IMG/VR virus record: IMGVR_UViG_3300024513_000043
Coordinates: 1-36,304 of that record
From: a virus
DNA length: 36,304 bases
Direction: 5' to 3' (one strand)
Positions within the stretch are counted from its first letter, which is position 1. Every line of letters starts with the position of its first letter. A program made the position numbers and the translations under genes. A model generated the notes under the pieces. The model was not told the origin of the DNA. It worked only from the letters and a program-made list of their open reading frames with translations, and ran no database searches. This document shows positions 8,082-16,343 of this stretch, piece by piece.

Positions 8082-9505
8082 CGCGTGCCCGCCTCTTGGA
8101 TGTCCATATCCAGGCCAATGGCCGTTGTCCAATTACCCGACGGTTGCAGACGAATCCGGTGATAGCGCCCGTAAGAGCGCAGACCAACCCGGTTCTCGCT
8201 GCTCGCCGCCACTGCCGAAGAGAACGAAATCGCGTCACTCAGGGTTTTGCGCGAGGCAATCGCCGCGCTCGCCGAGCCTTCGTCCACAATGGGCTTGACC
8301 ATCGTGACCATCGACTGCTTGCCCTGAATCTCAATGTCGGCCGTGTCTATCGTTGCCGTTTTGGGCGTTCCGGTGAACGTAATCAGCTTGGAACCCTTGA
8401 CCCCTAAAAGCAGGAGTTTCCCGCCCAGCCATGTCCGGCTATCCAATGAGATGGACAGCGCATCCAGACTGGCGCTAAAACTGTCCAAATCCTCGAGCGT
8501 CAGGGATGGCGTGCTGACCGGCGCCACACGGCTTGCCGTAGAGTCGGCGTATGACCATCGGCCCGTGGGGATGTGGAACACCAGCGCACGGTAGTCCATG
8601 TCGGTGGACGGATAGCCCCAGATGATGAGGTTGTTAATCGGGTCAACTGCCGCGCTCATGGTACTGAGCACTTCTTCCCGCAGGGTATTGAAGAAGTACC
8701 GATTGACCTTCTCCGCACCAATGTTCTTAATGTTCGTGCCGTCGCACGCGTAGAACCCGTCATCGGACAGGAAGTACGTAATGCCCTGCCATTGGATGAC
8801 CGAGTTGGGCTCGTAGCACCCACGGTTGCGGGCGATGTTGTCAAATTGGAATATCAGCGGGGTTCCAACATAGGACATCCGCACAATGCTGCGCTCCAAC
8901 AATACCAACCCAAACTCGCCACCCGTCACGCCTTGCACTGCACCGCCGTCGGGAATGTCTTGGTAATCGGCTTGGGTGGTGGCCGAGGTCGTCCAGGTCT
9001 TTTCGTTGTTGATGCCCGACCACTGCACGCGGCTCTTGTAGGAGGTCTGATAACCCGACACCACAAAGTCCCGCACCACGGTGACAAACTTCGCCTTGGG
9101 CGCGTCTGCCGCCAAGTCTGCAAAGGTCGTCCCGCTGAAAATGTCGATGTATTGCATCGTGTTGGACTCATTGGCCGCAATCAGGGACGTGCCAAATTGC
9201 GTGTATTTCCAACCCGTTGTCCCGCTGTACGTTGTGCCAGAGATGTCGTCAAAAGCAAACGTCGAGGTGTTCAGCTTGAACAGTTTGGTCGTGCCCGCCG
9301 CGTAAATGGTCGTGTTGTTGCTGGCGTTCTTGGTGGCGACCGCATTGGTCAAATCCTGCGAGGCGGCCGTGGAATAGTCCACTTCCTGCGGAAATGCCCC
9401 ATAGCCCACTGCCTTTGGGAAGCAATTCTTAGCCGTCGTCAGCGCACCAATGACTCCGGGCTGGTCAGGCAACCACTCGCCAAAGGTTATCCGATTTGTA
9501 CCCAT
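8078..9505 (-). CDS. Tail/head-completion protein, P22 gp10-like (putative), 475 aa
   Basis: I chose the ATG at 9505 (MGTNRITFGEWLPDQPGV), preceded by GGAAG and overlapping the upstream gene by 19 bases; a further start at 9565 would add 20 residues read in the upstream gene's territory. The segment ITFGEWLPDQPGV followed by AKNCFPKAVGYGAFPQE is a signature of a widespread podovirus family often compared to the P22 packaged-DNA stabilisation protein gp10. Regularly spaced Trp/Gly strands suggest a beta-propeller. Residues ~370-395 carry SLTLEDLDSFSASLDALSIS, a motif shared with the next gene upstream. Confidence 0.72.
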   Translation of the reverse strand: MGTNRITFGEWLPDQPGVIGALTTAKNCFPKAVGYGAFPQEVDYSTAASQDLTNAVATKNASNNTTIYAAGTTKLFKLNTSTFAFDDISGTTYSGTTGWKYTQFGTSLIAANESNTMQYIDIFSGTTFADLAADAPKAKFVTVVRDFVVSGYQTSYKSRVQWSGINNEKTWTTSATTQADYQDIPDGGAVQGVTGGEFGLVLLERSIVRMSYVGTPLIFQFDNIARNRGCYEPNSVIQWQGITYFLSDDGFYACDGTNIKNIGAEKVNRYFFNTLREEVLSTMSAAVDPINNLIIWGYPSTDMDYRALVFHIPTGRWSYADSTASRVAPVSTPSLTLEDLDSFSASLDALSISLDSRTWLGGKLLLLGVKGSKLITFTGTPKTATIDTADIEIQGKQSMVTMVKPIVDEGSASAAIASRKTLSDAISFSSAVAASSENRVGLRSYGRYHRIRLQPSGNWTTAIGLDMDIQEAGTR

Positions 9506-10083
9506 GTGTTGCTTCCCGAAGATTGTTGTGTCCAAGTGTTGCTTTGCACGGAGATGTCCGACCAAGTATTAGGCTGGTCTGGCACTAATACCCACTCATC
9601 GCCCATCTTGTAAACCGTACAGATAAATTGCGCGTTACTTGAGATTCCTGCCGCCGCATCCACGACGTAGCCGGCCAGAGCCGTCAGGCTTCCCGACGCT
9701 GTGATGGCGTCCGTCGGCCCGAAGGTGGCATTGGCATCGCCACTCATCAATCCTTGGGCGCTGATGACCCCATCGACCACCCGAATCCGTACCGCATCCG
9801 AGGTAAACGTCCCGGCAGCGTCTATCGCCCCGGTGACTTCTTGAATCCGTGCGACCAGCGCCGCCACGTTGCCCGAGGCGACAATCAATCCCTGCACGTT
9901 TGACGTGACGGACGTTCCGGTGTTGACCGTGCCCGCAGACGTCACTGCCCCATCGGCATAGAGCACGCACGTGGTCGTGAGCGTCCAGATGGCGTCGTCC
10001 AAAGAGAACGGCAGTGCGTCTAGGTTTCCCCCGAATAAATCAAGTTGTTCAAGGGTAAACGGGCCGCAAACATCGGCTGGCAT
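9487..10083 (-). CDS. Beta-rich virion protein with shared LDAL motif, 198 aa
   Basis: Starts MPADVCGPFTLEQLDLFG. The N-terminal motif FTLEQLDLFGGNLDALPF followed by SLDDAIW matches, in spacing and residues, a motif inside the adjacent gp10-like protein. The middle (residues ~40-150) has Ala/Thr/Val-rich beta repeats (DGAVTSAGTVNTG, GAIDAAGTFTSDA). The C-terminus repeats a short motif (PNTWSDIS, SNTWTQQS, SNTWVQIG) found at the end of many phage tail proteins. It starts one base after the preceding stop. Structural, function unassigned. Confidence 0.62.
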   Translation of the reverse strand: MPADVCGPFTLEQLDLFGGNLDALPFSLDDAIWTLTTTCVLYADGAVTSAGTVNTGTSVTSNVQGLIVASGNVAALVARIQEVTGAIDAAGTFTSDAVRIRVVDGVISAQGLMSGDANATFGPTDAITASGSLTALAGYVVDAAAGISSNAQFICTVYKMGDEWVLVPDQPNTWSDISVQSNTWTQQSSGSNTWVQIG

Positions 10084-10084
10084 C

Positions 10085-10471
10085 TTAGTCGAGGGTGACC
10101 GTCAGGTTACCGCTGGAAATCTTAAGAATGTCGCCGTTGTCAATGCTCTTAGACGTGGTAAGCGCCGTGTGCATCAGCAGGTTTCCGCTGGTGATGGCAT
10201 CCAACAGTCCAAGGTGCGTAATTGTTCCCCACTGTGCCGTGGCCTGGGGGAAGGTCACATCCGCAGAGGACGTCACAATCCCGCCCGAAGCGGTGGTCAC
10301 GGACAGGGTTTGGCGGGCATAAGAACCACCCGAGACTTCCGTACCCGTACCCGCGTCCGTGGGGTCGCTCGTGAACAGACCAACATAGACGGTCGTGGGG
10401 GATGTGTAGGACGTATTGCGGAGAACGTGGTCAAGAACCTTGTTTTCCAGATAGTTTGAAAATTCAGCCAT
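10085..10471 (-). CDS. Conserved phage structural protein, 128 aa
   Basis: Starts MAEFSNYLENKVLDHVLRNT and continues TTVYVGLFTSDPTDAGTG then EVSGGSYARQTL, a pattern conserved in a large family of small phage virion proteins (often labelled tail fibre-like or head fibre). Predicted all-beta after a short N-terminal helix that may anchor it to the virion. It starts two bases after the adaptor gene stop, with AGG upstream. No membrane or catalytic features. Located between adaptor and tail genes, so a role in the neck or as a decoration is reasonable but not shown. Confidence 0.66.
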   Translation of the reverse strand: MAEFSNYLENKVLDHVLRNTSYTSPTTVYVGLFTSDPTDAGTGTEVSGGSYARQTLSVTTASGGIVTSSADVTFPQATAQWGTITHLGLLDAITSGNLLMHTALTTSKSIDNGDILKISSGNLTVTLD

Positions 10472-10473
10472 GT

Positions 10474-11094
10474 TTACCTCGAAGTAACGGTCATAACTAG
10501 GGGAACACCAGAAAACTCGGATTCCTCGTCCGAGGTGTTGATGCGGGTCACGGCTTGGTTATACAGGCTCGACCAAGTGGTTGTCCGTGCATCATTCATC
10601 AAATACGGCTCTGCTTCCAAGAGGGCAGCGTACAGGAGCGCGTCCGGGTAGTTGGCCAGAAACTCATTGCTGGCGTTGGTGGACGACAACTCCGTGGGTT
10701 TGGAGTAATACAGCATTTGCAGGGTGTACGCCGAATCCGGCTTGGGCGCAAACTCCATCTCGTTGCCCCGCATGGTGTAAAACACCGGCAGCCCAGACTC
10801 ATCTGCGCGGGAGTTGCTTGAAAAGATGGCCGGGGAAATGTAGGCCACCACGGTGCGCGGTGTGCCTTGGATAAATACGTCGCGGATAGAGAGGAAATCG
10901 GTCGGCAACCCAATCGTCGGGTCGGCCACCACCATCGTTGTGGTGGAGGTTTTCAGCATCCGGCGGGTGCGAATATCACGCGATAGGCGCAACTCCGCTA
11001 GGCTGATGAAGTCAGGAATCTGGCTGGTAAGGTCACTCCGTCCGAGGTAGTTGGCTACCGTCGTCTGGAGGTCGCTGTATGTCGCTAGGGCCAT
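10474..11094 (-). CDS. Head-tail adaptor / short-tail connector protein, 206 aa
   Basis: I chose the ATG at 11094 (MALATYSDLQTTVANYLGRS), with GGAA upstream; it overlaps the glycosyltransferase by 62 bases, and an earlier start at 11136 would lengthen that overlap. The order LQTTVANYLGRSDLTSQIPD, then LAELRLSRDIRTRRM, then LPTDFLSIRDVFI is typical of the phage adaptor family that docks under the portal (T7 gp11 / P22 gp4-like role). The rest includes YTLQMLYYSKPTEL and a helical end. It precedes the tail genes, as expected for a connector. Confidence 0.78.
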   Translation of the reverse strand: MALATYSDLQTTVANYLGRSDLTSQIPDFISLAELRLSRDIRTRRMLKTSTTTMVVADPTIGLPTDFLSIRDVFIQGTPRTVVAYISPAIFSSNSRADESGLPVFYTMRGNEMEFAPKPDSAYTLQMLYYSKPTELSSTNASNEFLANYPDALLYAALLEAEPYLMNDARTTTWSSLYNQAVTRINTSDEESEFSGVPLVMTVTSR

Positions 11095-11764
11095 TGTAAT
11101 CGTTCCATGAGTAGGTATACGACCCCACATGGCCAATTGCGTTGGACAAATGGTGGTCTAAGTAAGTATCAAATCCTGCGTCCTTGGCTTTCACGCAGAA
11201 ATACACATCTTCCCCCAGCAGCTTTCCACCAGGGATTTGTTCAAACCAGAACCACGGGCGTGGTGTTTTCTCGAACACTTCCCGTTTCACCATCATCACC
11301 CCGCAACCAATCGCCGTCACGGGCTCGAGGTGCGTCTTGTCCTTGGACACAATCGGAATCCAATGGTTGATTTCGTTCTCAAAATCAATCTCAAGATTCT
11401 TTGCCGTGGGCCTCACCGGCGCTGTTCGCGTGGTGGCGTTGACCCCGACAATCGGTTTGTCGTGTTTTAGCAACACTTCAATTGTGTTCTTTGGAAAGCG
11501 CATATCGGCGTCAATCCAGAGAATGTAATCCGCGCCTTCTTTCAAGGCTTCGGCAGCCAGCTTCTCGCGCTGGTCAAATATCAGGGTTCCGGCCACGGTG
11601 TAGATGGCCTGATGGCCTTCTCGGTGGCGGGAGTCGTACGCACACATCACGGCCAAGTCAAACGCCGTTCCTATCTCCATCTCTCCACGAGAAGGAATAC
11701 AAATGGCGACTTTCTTGCCCTCTACCTTGTTCTTTGCCTTAATTTTGTCGTGAATCTTGCCCAC
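11033..11764 (-). CDS. Family-2-like glycosyltransferase, 243 aa
   Basis: Start is GTG at 11764, overlapping the preceding stop (TAGTG) with GGGGAG upstream. Residues 18-90 have the GT-A fold signature: VAICIPSRGEM, then ADYILWIDADMRFP with a DxD-type metal/nucleotide-sugar motif at 85-87. Later come AIGCGVMMVKREVFE and PGGKLLGEDVYFCVKAKDAG, the acceptor side with an ED pair typical of GT2. It would transfer a sugar from a nucleotide-sugar donor; the acceptor is unknown (virion protein, host surface or DNA). It is inside the structural operon, between capsid and adaptor genes, so late expression is expected. Confidence 0.8.
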   Translation of the reverse strand: MGKIHDKIKAKNKVEGKKVAICIPSRGEMEIGTAFDLAVMCAYDSRHREGHQAIYTVAGTLIFDQREKLAAEALKEGADYILWIDADMRFPKNTIEVLLKHDKPIVGVNATTRTAPVRPTAKNLEIDFENEINHWIPIVSKDKTHLEPVTAIGCGVMMVKREVFEKTPRPWFWFEQIPGGKLLGEDVYFCVKAKDAGFDTYLDHHLSNAIGHVGSYTYSWNDYNGPSDIQRPPDDGSQLPRTE

Positions 11765-12081
11765 TACACTCTCCCCGGTCGTGTCCGTAGAAAACGGTTC
11801 GCCGGGTCGTTGAGAAACGCCTTCATGCGCTTCTGGTCTACTACCGTGAACCCCCTCATAATCCCCTGCACATTAAGGTCGGCTATGACTGAGTTCGGGA
11901 TTTCTGCCACTCGCGTGAGTTCACCCCACCGAGCACGTTCATCCACTTGGTTGTACGCAGACTTGTTGGCCTCCAGAATAGGGGCAACATTCTGTGCATC
12001 TTGAATCACCAGCCCACCTTCGCCATCGGCGTAGTAGGTGCGCTTTCCCTCAATCGTGACTTCTTCGCCTAACTTTTGCAT
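11764..12081 (-). CDS. Conserved small protein after the capsid gene, 105 aa
   Basis: Starts MQKLGEEVTIEGKRTYYADG and ends FLNDPANRFLRTRPGRV. A similar small protein is found next to capsid/adaptor genes in many podoviruses; no function is known to me. Predicted mixed alpha/beta, no membrane or Cys motifs. It lies just after the terminator downstream of the capsid gene and overlaps the glycosyltransferase by one base. The Shine-Dalgarno is weak (AGGGCTG). A head-completion role is a guess from position only. Confidence 0.6.
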   Translation of the reverse strand: MQKLGEEVTIEGKRTYYADGEGGLVIQDAQNVAPILEANKSAYNQVDERARWGELTRVAEIPNSVIADLNVQGIMRGFTVVDQKRMKAFLNDPANRFLRTRPGRV

Positions 12082-12093
12082 TTTCAGCCCTGT

Positions 12094-12122
12094 GAAAACG
12101 GGGACGGTTTTACCCGCCCCCG
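12094..12122 (-). terminator. Rho-independent terminator after the capsid gene (minus strand)
   Basis: Read on the minus strand: CGGGGGCGG, loop GTAAAA, CCGTCCCCG, then TTTTC. All nine stem positions pair (one as G-U). It sits between the capsid stop (12145) and the next gene (12081). It could partly stop transcription so that capsid RNA exceeds downstream tail RNA, or be read through under antitermination. On the plus strand the hairpin lacks a T-run, so it works only leftwards. Confidence 0.75.
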
Positions 12123-12144
12123 ATTCTACAACAATTTACTGCGT

Positions 12145-13098
12145 TTAGGCAGCCTTGATGTCAAAAATACCACCGTGGGCTTTTTCGTTACGCACTTCCA
12201 GGGTCAGTTCGGCAAGAATCTGAGTCTTGTCAGAGTCGCCGGTCTTGGCCAGGTCGTTCGTTTGGAAAGGACGCAGATATGCCAGCGCAGCGTACTCGGG
12301 GTCGAGCATCAGCGCGTCGGTCGAGCGCATAAAGCGGTCAGGCACGATGCTGATGAGGCCGAAGTCCGACAGGTAAGCACCGGCGGCTGCCACGATGGTC
12401 GTGGGCTCTGCGCCAGTCACATAACGCTGCTGTGCAACACCGGCAAAACCCGACACCGTAGCCTTGAGTCCGGGAGGAACGACCAACATCTTGGGCGTGC
12501 CGCCATCTTCAAAAATCTGCTGTGCCACGTCTTTGAGCATCGACTCCAGGAATGTACGGGTCGTCGTGTCGGAACGAACGTCCGAACCGTCGCCGGTCGG
12601 GTTCGTACCGGCAGAACCTTTGCTCACGTTGCTGGTGATGTAAGACAGGAGCGAGCCCAGCTTACGAGCGCCAGAAGTGGCCGTGCCGTTGGTCTTGGCT
12701 TGGTTAGCCGTGATGATGGTTTCGATGTCGCGCTTGATTTCCGAGGAAGCCTTGGCCAACTGGTAAGCCTTCTCCGACTTGCGGCCAGCCTTGTCCACAG
12801 CTTCCAGCGTGCCGGAAACCTGAACGGTCTTGCCCACGATTTGCGTGTAGTTGCCCACACGAGTTGTCGGGGACAAGGAAGCGGCAGAAGCGTCGTCACC
12901 CTCAATCAGGGCGTTGGCCGTGGTTGCAGCGGCCAGAGCGTCGGTTTGCCACTCGTGGTTGGTTTGGGTCGCACGGGCTTTGCCGATGGACGACATAATC
13001 GGGGTATCGGTCGGGCTGATGTCATAAATTACGTCAGCGAGGTCCTCACGCACACCAATCGAGGTGTAGCGCAGGTAGGTATTTGAGGGTACAGACAT
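12145..13098 (-). CDS. Major capsid protein (HK97-fold, SU10/DUF5309-like), 317 aa
   Basis: Forms the head shell. Starts MSVPSNTYLRYTSIGVREDL; the order REDLADVIYDISPTDTP, then IKRDIETIITANQAKTNG, then GGTPKMLVVPPGLKATVSG and RFMRSTDALMLDPEYAALAY fits the SU10-like capsid family of about 300-350 residues with HK97 fold. The start has a strong AAGGAG eight bases upstream, consistent with high expression. It follows the scaffold gene by 11 bases and is followed by a strong terminator. No N-terminal delta domain is visible, as expected with a separate scaffold gene. Confidence 0.9.
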   Translation of the reverse strand: MSVPSNTYLRYTSIGVREDLADVIYDISPTDTPIMSSIGKARATQTNHEWQTDALAAATTANALIEGDDASAASLSPTTRVGNYTQIVGKTVQVSGTLEAVDKAGRKSEKAYQLAKASSEIKRDIETIITANQAKTNGTATSGARKLGSLLSYITSNVSKGSAGTNPTGDGSDVRSDTTTRTFLESMLKDVAQQIFEDGGTPKMLVVPPGLKATVSGFAGVAQQRYVTGAEPTTIVAAAGAYLSDFGLISIVPDRFMRSTDALMLDPEYAALAYLRPFQTNDLAKTGDSDKTQILAELTLEVRNEKAHGGIFDIKAA

Positions 13099-13109
13099 TT
13101 CTAATCTCC

Positions 13110-14057
13110 TTAGAGGAATCGTTCAAATAGTTTGGCCGCATCTCTGGGCCGTCCAGTTGCCTTGAGTTGTTTGCTCAACTTTTTGGCAAGTTCCGAATCC
13201 TTGTCAATCTTTTGATTGCCAGTTCCGGGGCGAAGTGCCTTCGGGGCTTCGGCGACCTTTTTCTGGGCCACGGCTTTCCCTTTGGTCAACTTCTCGTATT
13301 GCATCGCACGATATAGCGTGAGAACGGCACGGTGGTCGTACACCTGCGACAACTCTTGGTCAGTCCAGCCCACGGATTTCGCGTAGTTCCGAATATCCCT
13401 GCGGATAATCTCGCCTTTCACATCGTCGGCCATGTCGGGGATGGCGGCGCGTAGCCGTTCCGCTTCCTGGGCAATGTGACTTTTCAGCCGTTCCTGTTGT
13501 TCAGAAACTTGCTTGGCTTCTACGGATTCGCGTTCTGCCCGGACAGCGGCAAGTTGCTTTTCCCGTTCCATGCGCTCTGCCATCTTGACGGCGTACCCAA
13601 TAGGGTCTTGGTCTTTCAGGGCAGAGATATCTTCCTCCGGCTGTGTCAGCATTTGCTCGATGACTTGCAACCGTTGGGCGTAGGTGTCGCGCAGTTTGGC
13701 GGCTTCTTCTATCTTCGTGCGTTCGGCTTCGACTGCCTTGCGCTGTTCAGCTAGAGTCTGCGTCTTTTTGGTGTAATCCGATGTGCGGGAATACCCCTTG
13801 ATGAGCTCGTCTAAGTCCACTTCCAGTTCTTCGTTGTCCACTTTGACACGAAACCGTTGTGGTTCTTGGACTTCTTCCTCTTGGATTTCCTCGCCTTCCG
13901 CTTCCTCGTCAGTGTCGGCTTGCGCTTCGACTTCCTCGGTGTCTTGGGGCGCTAGTTCCTCGGCTTGGCCTTCTGGCTGCTCTGGGTCTAACATACCAAA
14001 GATTTTGGCGGCGGCATCGTCTACTGTTTGACTCCCTTGCGGGTTGGTCTGCTCCAT
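13110..14057 (-). CDS. Head scaffolding protein, 315 aa
   Basis: Directs assembly of the procapsid. Residues ~25-70 are very acidic (EEVEAQADTDEEAEGEEIQ), then a basic-hydrophobic module (RFRVKVDNEELEVDLDELI, then KGYSRTSDYTKKTQ), a long coiled coil at ~85-210 with many E, K, Q and R, and a basic C-terminus (KKLSKQLKATGRPRDAAKLF) that probably binds the capsid protein. This composition, and the place between portal and capsid genes, is characteristic. The start has AGGAG seven bases upstream. No protease motif is visible. Confidence 0.85.
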   Translation of the reverse strand: MEQTNPQGSQTVDDAAAKIFGMLDPEQPEGQAEELAPQDTEEVEAQADTDEEAEGEEIQEEEVQEPQRFRVKVDNEELEVDLDELIKGYSRTSDYTKKTQTLAEQRKAVEAERTKIEEAAKLRDTYAQRLQVIEQMLTQPEEDISALKDQDPIGYAVKMAERMEREKQLAAVRAERESVEAKQVSEQQERLKSHIAQEAERLRAAIPDMADDVKGEIIRRDIRNYAKSVGWTDQELSQVYDHRAVLTLYRAMQYEKLTKGKAVAQKKVAEAPKALRPGTGNQKIDKDSELAKKLSKQLKATGRPRDAAKLFERFL

Positions 14058-14073
14058 CTGGCACTCCTAGTGG

Positions 14074-14304
14074 TTAAAAAACCTTCCAGCGTTTCTTGTC
14101 AATTTCCTTTTGCATGGCCATTGACTTGAGTGACGCTATAAATTCTTCCAGTCCTTTGAGTTTCAGACGTTCGCGCTCTCGCACGTCCACGTCCTCATCT
14201 CGACTGTCTAATATGTTGGAAATATACAACAGGCGTTGCTTTTCCACAACACCCATAAAAAACTCGTCAGTCAAAAAGGCTTGCGCCCGTTCGGATTCGT
14301 TCAA
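14074..14304 (-). CDS. Small helical protein between portal and scaffold, 76 aa
   Basis: Start is TTG at 14304 (reads NESERAQAFLTDEFFMG after the initiator), overlapping the portal stop (TTGA), with GGAG eight bases upstream. It is highly charged and helical (RDEDVDVRERERLKLKGLEE) and ends KEIDKKRWKVF. A small gene in this place is common in P22-like and other podovirus head clusters; the function is not known to me, but a head-assembly role fits. There is no membrane segment. Confidence 0.62.
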   Translation of the reverse strand: MNESERAQAFLTDEFFMGVVEKQRLLYISNILDSRDEDVDVRERERLKLKGLEEFIASLKSMAMQKEIDKKRWKVF

Positions 14305-16343
14305 CCGGGTATCTCCACGTTACCTGTAATCTGTGCCCCGACCTTGGCGGCTTTGAGTTGCGCCTCGGCTTGGAACTCGGCCGTCTTGAGTTGCAGTTGG
14401 GCAGCGGCTTTCTCGCGCTCCAGTTGAATCTGGGCGGCGGCCTTGCCTTTGGCAATCTCGATGTCGTTCAAGGCTTTGGCGCGGTCAATCTCAATCTGCG
14501 CCTGGGCCTGTTGCATGATGGCATCCATAGCCGGGTTGGAGGCGGGTTGTTGCGGTTGCAACATCTGTTGCTCCATCTCCGGGGTAATCTCGCGGAAGAA
14601 CTCGTTGGTGTCCTTGAACCCAGAGGCTTCAATGAAGCGTCCTAAAGTGTTGCGGTACTGGGTCGGGGAGACGAACGGGTTTGCCATGCCCATTTGACCA
14701 AGAATCTGCTCTTGTTTCTGGAGCACGGCGGCGGTCATGGCCATCTGCTGCTCGCGGTTTCCGGTTCCTAGGCCCACGTTCACGGTCAGGTCGTACTCGT
14801 TGCTCCACTCCCGTGGGTCGATGGACACGAACTTGCCCCGCATCCGCACAATCCGCTCTTTGTCCTGATACTTGCAGACCAGGTGCAGGATGGCTTTGAA
14901 CAGGTCTTTGACCCCGCTTTCGGCGAAGATTCGGGCAATCAGTTCGACCTTGGCCGCGCCAGCGTTTTGCACCATGGCAATGGCGGTGGCCGTTGTGTTT
15001 TGCAGGATGTTGGGGTCGAGTCCTTGGGACGTCTGGGTAACGCCGGTGCGCTTCTGCTGCACCTCGTCCATGTAGCCCAGCATCGGGAAGGCTTGACTGG
15101 CCACCTGTGGAACCACCAGAGGTTGAATCGCCGCGTTGTTCTTGACACGCACAATCCCACCTGGAGTAACGGTCAACATATCGTCCAGGTTGACTTGGCC
15201 ATCCACCACGGCCATCCGAGCGTTGTTGGACAGATACAGGTTGTCTAACATCTGACGGGTAATCGTGGTCTTAATCTTCTGAATGTCGCTCACGCGGTCG
15301 GCCAAGCTGTGACCGAAGAACTTGTGCGGCATCGGAATCGGGCAGACCGAGCAGAACGGGATGAAGTCGGCTTCCTCGTTCTCTAAGATGGTGCTGCCAG
15401 CGTAGAACACACGGCGCAGTTCGGCAATGCCGTCCCCGTCGTAATCCGTGCGGATGTAGCACTCAAACGTCTCAATCTCGTCCATGCTGGTGTCGAGACT
15501 GGGGTCATCCGGCTGCTCCCCGTTCGGGAAGCGGGCCACGCGCTCGGGCGTGAAGGTCAGGTCGTCATAGGCGGGCAGAAGGTCGATGTCATCTGCCTTG
15601 AATCCCATGGCAATCAACTCGGAGCGGGTCGTCAGTTTGCGGTGCGCCACAAACGGGGCATCGGCAATCCGACGGGCTTTCTTAGAAATCAGGAATTCTT
15701 CGGGCGGGACGTTCTCAACCTTGACCGAGCCCTTCTTGTTGATTTTCTTGACTTTGACGTTGTAGGCAAAGATGGGCTGCATCGTTTGGATGGGAGCGCC
15801 CGTCATGGGGTCGGGCATCATCGACGGCATTTCGCCAATCTGCACCTGCTCTTGGGACACCACTTCCATCTGCCCATCGGCCAGCAACAGGGTCAATTCA
15901 TCTTCGGACAGGTTCTCATACTGCTCCTTGTCCACGGATGTCTCGTCATTCCACCAGACCTTGATGACGCCGTTCTTCTGGAGCAGGGCATCTTTAAACC
16001 ACGTATGAAAGACTTCAAAGCCGGGGTTGTCGTTCATCAGCACCCAGTTGCAATACTCGGTGGCTTGCTTGGCGGCTTCCTCGTCACCCGGAGCCTTGGG
16101 CTCAAAGCGCACCACGTCGTCCGACTGCGTGAAGATGCGGATAAGTTGGGGCAGCGAGCCATCCACGGCTTCGGCGACTTCGCCCGTGACGATGGTGGAG
16201 CGGCCCTCGACTTCGTTGCCATAGGGCTCACGGTTGTAGGACATCAGCGCATTGCGGCGCTCCTCTACCGTCTCGGTATTGATGTAGCCAATGGCGTTGT
16301 CAATCTCGTTGTCCAGGATGGCTTGTAGGTCAAATTCTTGCAT
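14301..16343 (-). CDS. Portal protein (P22-like), 680 aa
   Basis: Forms the dodecameric DNA gate at one head vertex and binds the terminase. Starts MQEFDLQAILDNEIDNAIGY; early helices are followed by GNEVEGRSTIVTGEVAEAVD and PQLIRIFTQSDDVVRFEPKA, a typical portal block. The crown and stem are in the middle (IQKIKTTITRQMLDNLYLSN). The last ~80 residues are Gln/Ala/Lys-rich and helical (the barrel-like C-terminus seen in P22 gp1). Length near 700 residues matches P22 (725). The ATG follows the terminase stop directly, so translation is probably coupled. Confidence 0.9.
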   Translation of the reverse strand: MQEFDLQAILDNEIDNAIGYINTETVEERRNALMSYNREPYGNEVEGRSTIVTGEVAEAVDGSLPQLIRIFTQSDDVVRFEPKAPGDEEAAKQATEYCNWVLMNDNPGFEVFHTWFKDALLQKNGVIKVWWNDETSVDKEQYENLSEDELTLLLADGQMEVVSQEQVQIGEMPSMMPDPMTGAPIQTMQPIFAYNVKVKKINKKGSVKVENVPPEEFLISKKARRIADAPFVAHRKLTTRSELIAMGFKADDIDLLPAYDDLTFTPERVARFPNGEQPDDPSLDTSMDEIETFECYIRTDYDGDGIAELRRVFYAGSTILENEEADFIPFCSVCPIPMPHKFFGHSLADRVSDIQKIKTTITRQMLDNLYLSNNARMAVVDGQVNLDDMLTVTPGGIVRVKNNAAIQPLVVPQVASQAFPMLGYMDEVQQKRTGVTQTSQGLDPNILQNTTATAIAMVQNAGAAKVELIARIFAESGVKDLFKAILHLVCKYQDKERIVRMRGKFVSIDPREWSNEYDLTVNVGLGTGNREQQMAMTAAVLQKQEQILGQMGMANPFVSPTQYRNTLGRFIEASGFKDTNEFFREITPEMEQQMLQPQQPASNPAMDAIMQQAQAQIEIDRAKALNDIEIAKGKAAAQIQLEREKAAAQLQLKTAEFQAEAQLKAAKVGAQITGNVEIPG

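Noticed and set aside
8573-9613. Long plus-strand open frame (346 codons) opposite the gp10-like gene
   Set aside because: Antisense shadow with Arg/Val/Gly-rich composition and no ribosome-binding site.
12076-13086. Long plus-strand open frame (336 codons) opposite the capsid gene
   Set aside because: It is the antisense of a clear capsid gene with a strong ribosome-binding site; its sequence has no family resemblance and no start signal.
15642-16328. Plus-strand open frame (228 codons) opposite the portal gene
   Set aside because: Shadow of the portal frame, no coding signals.
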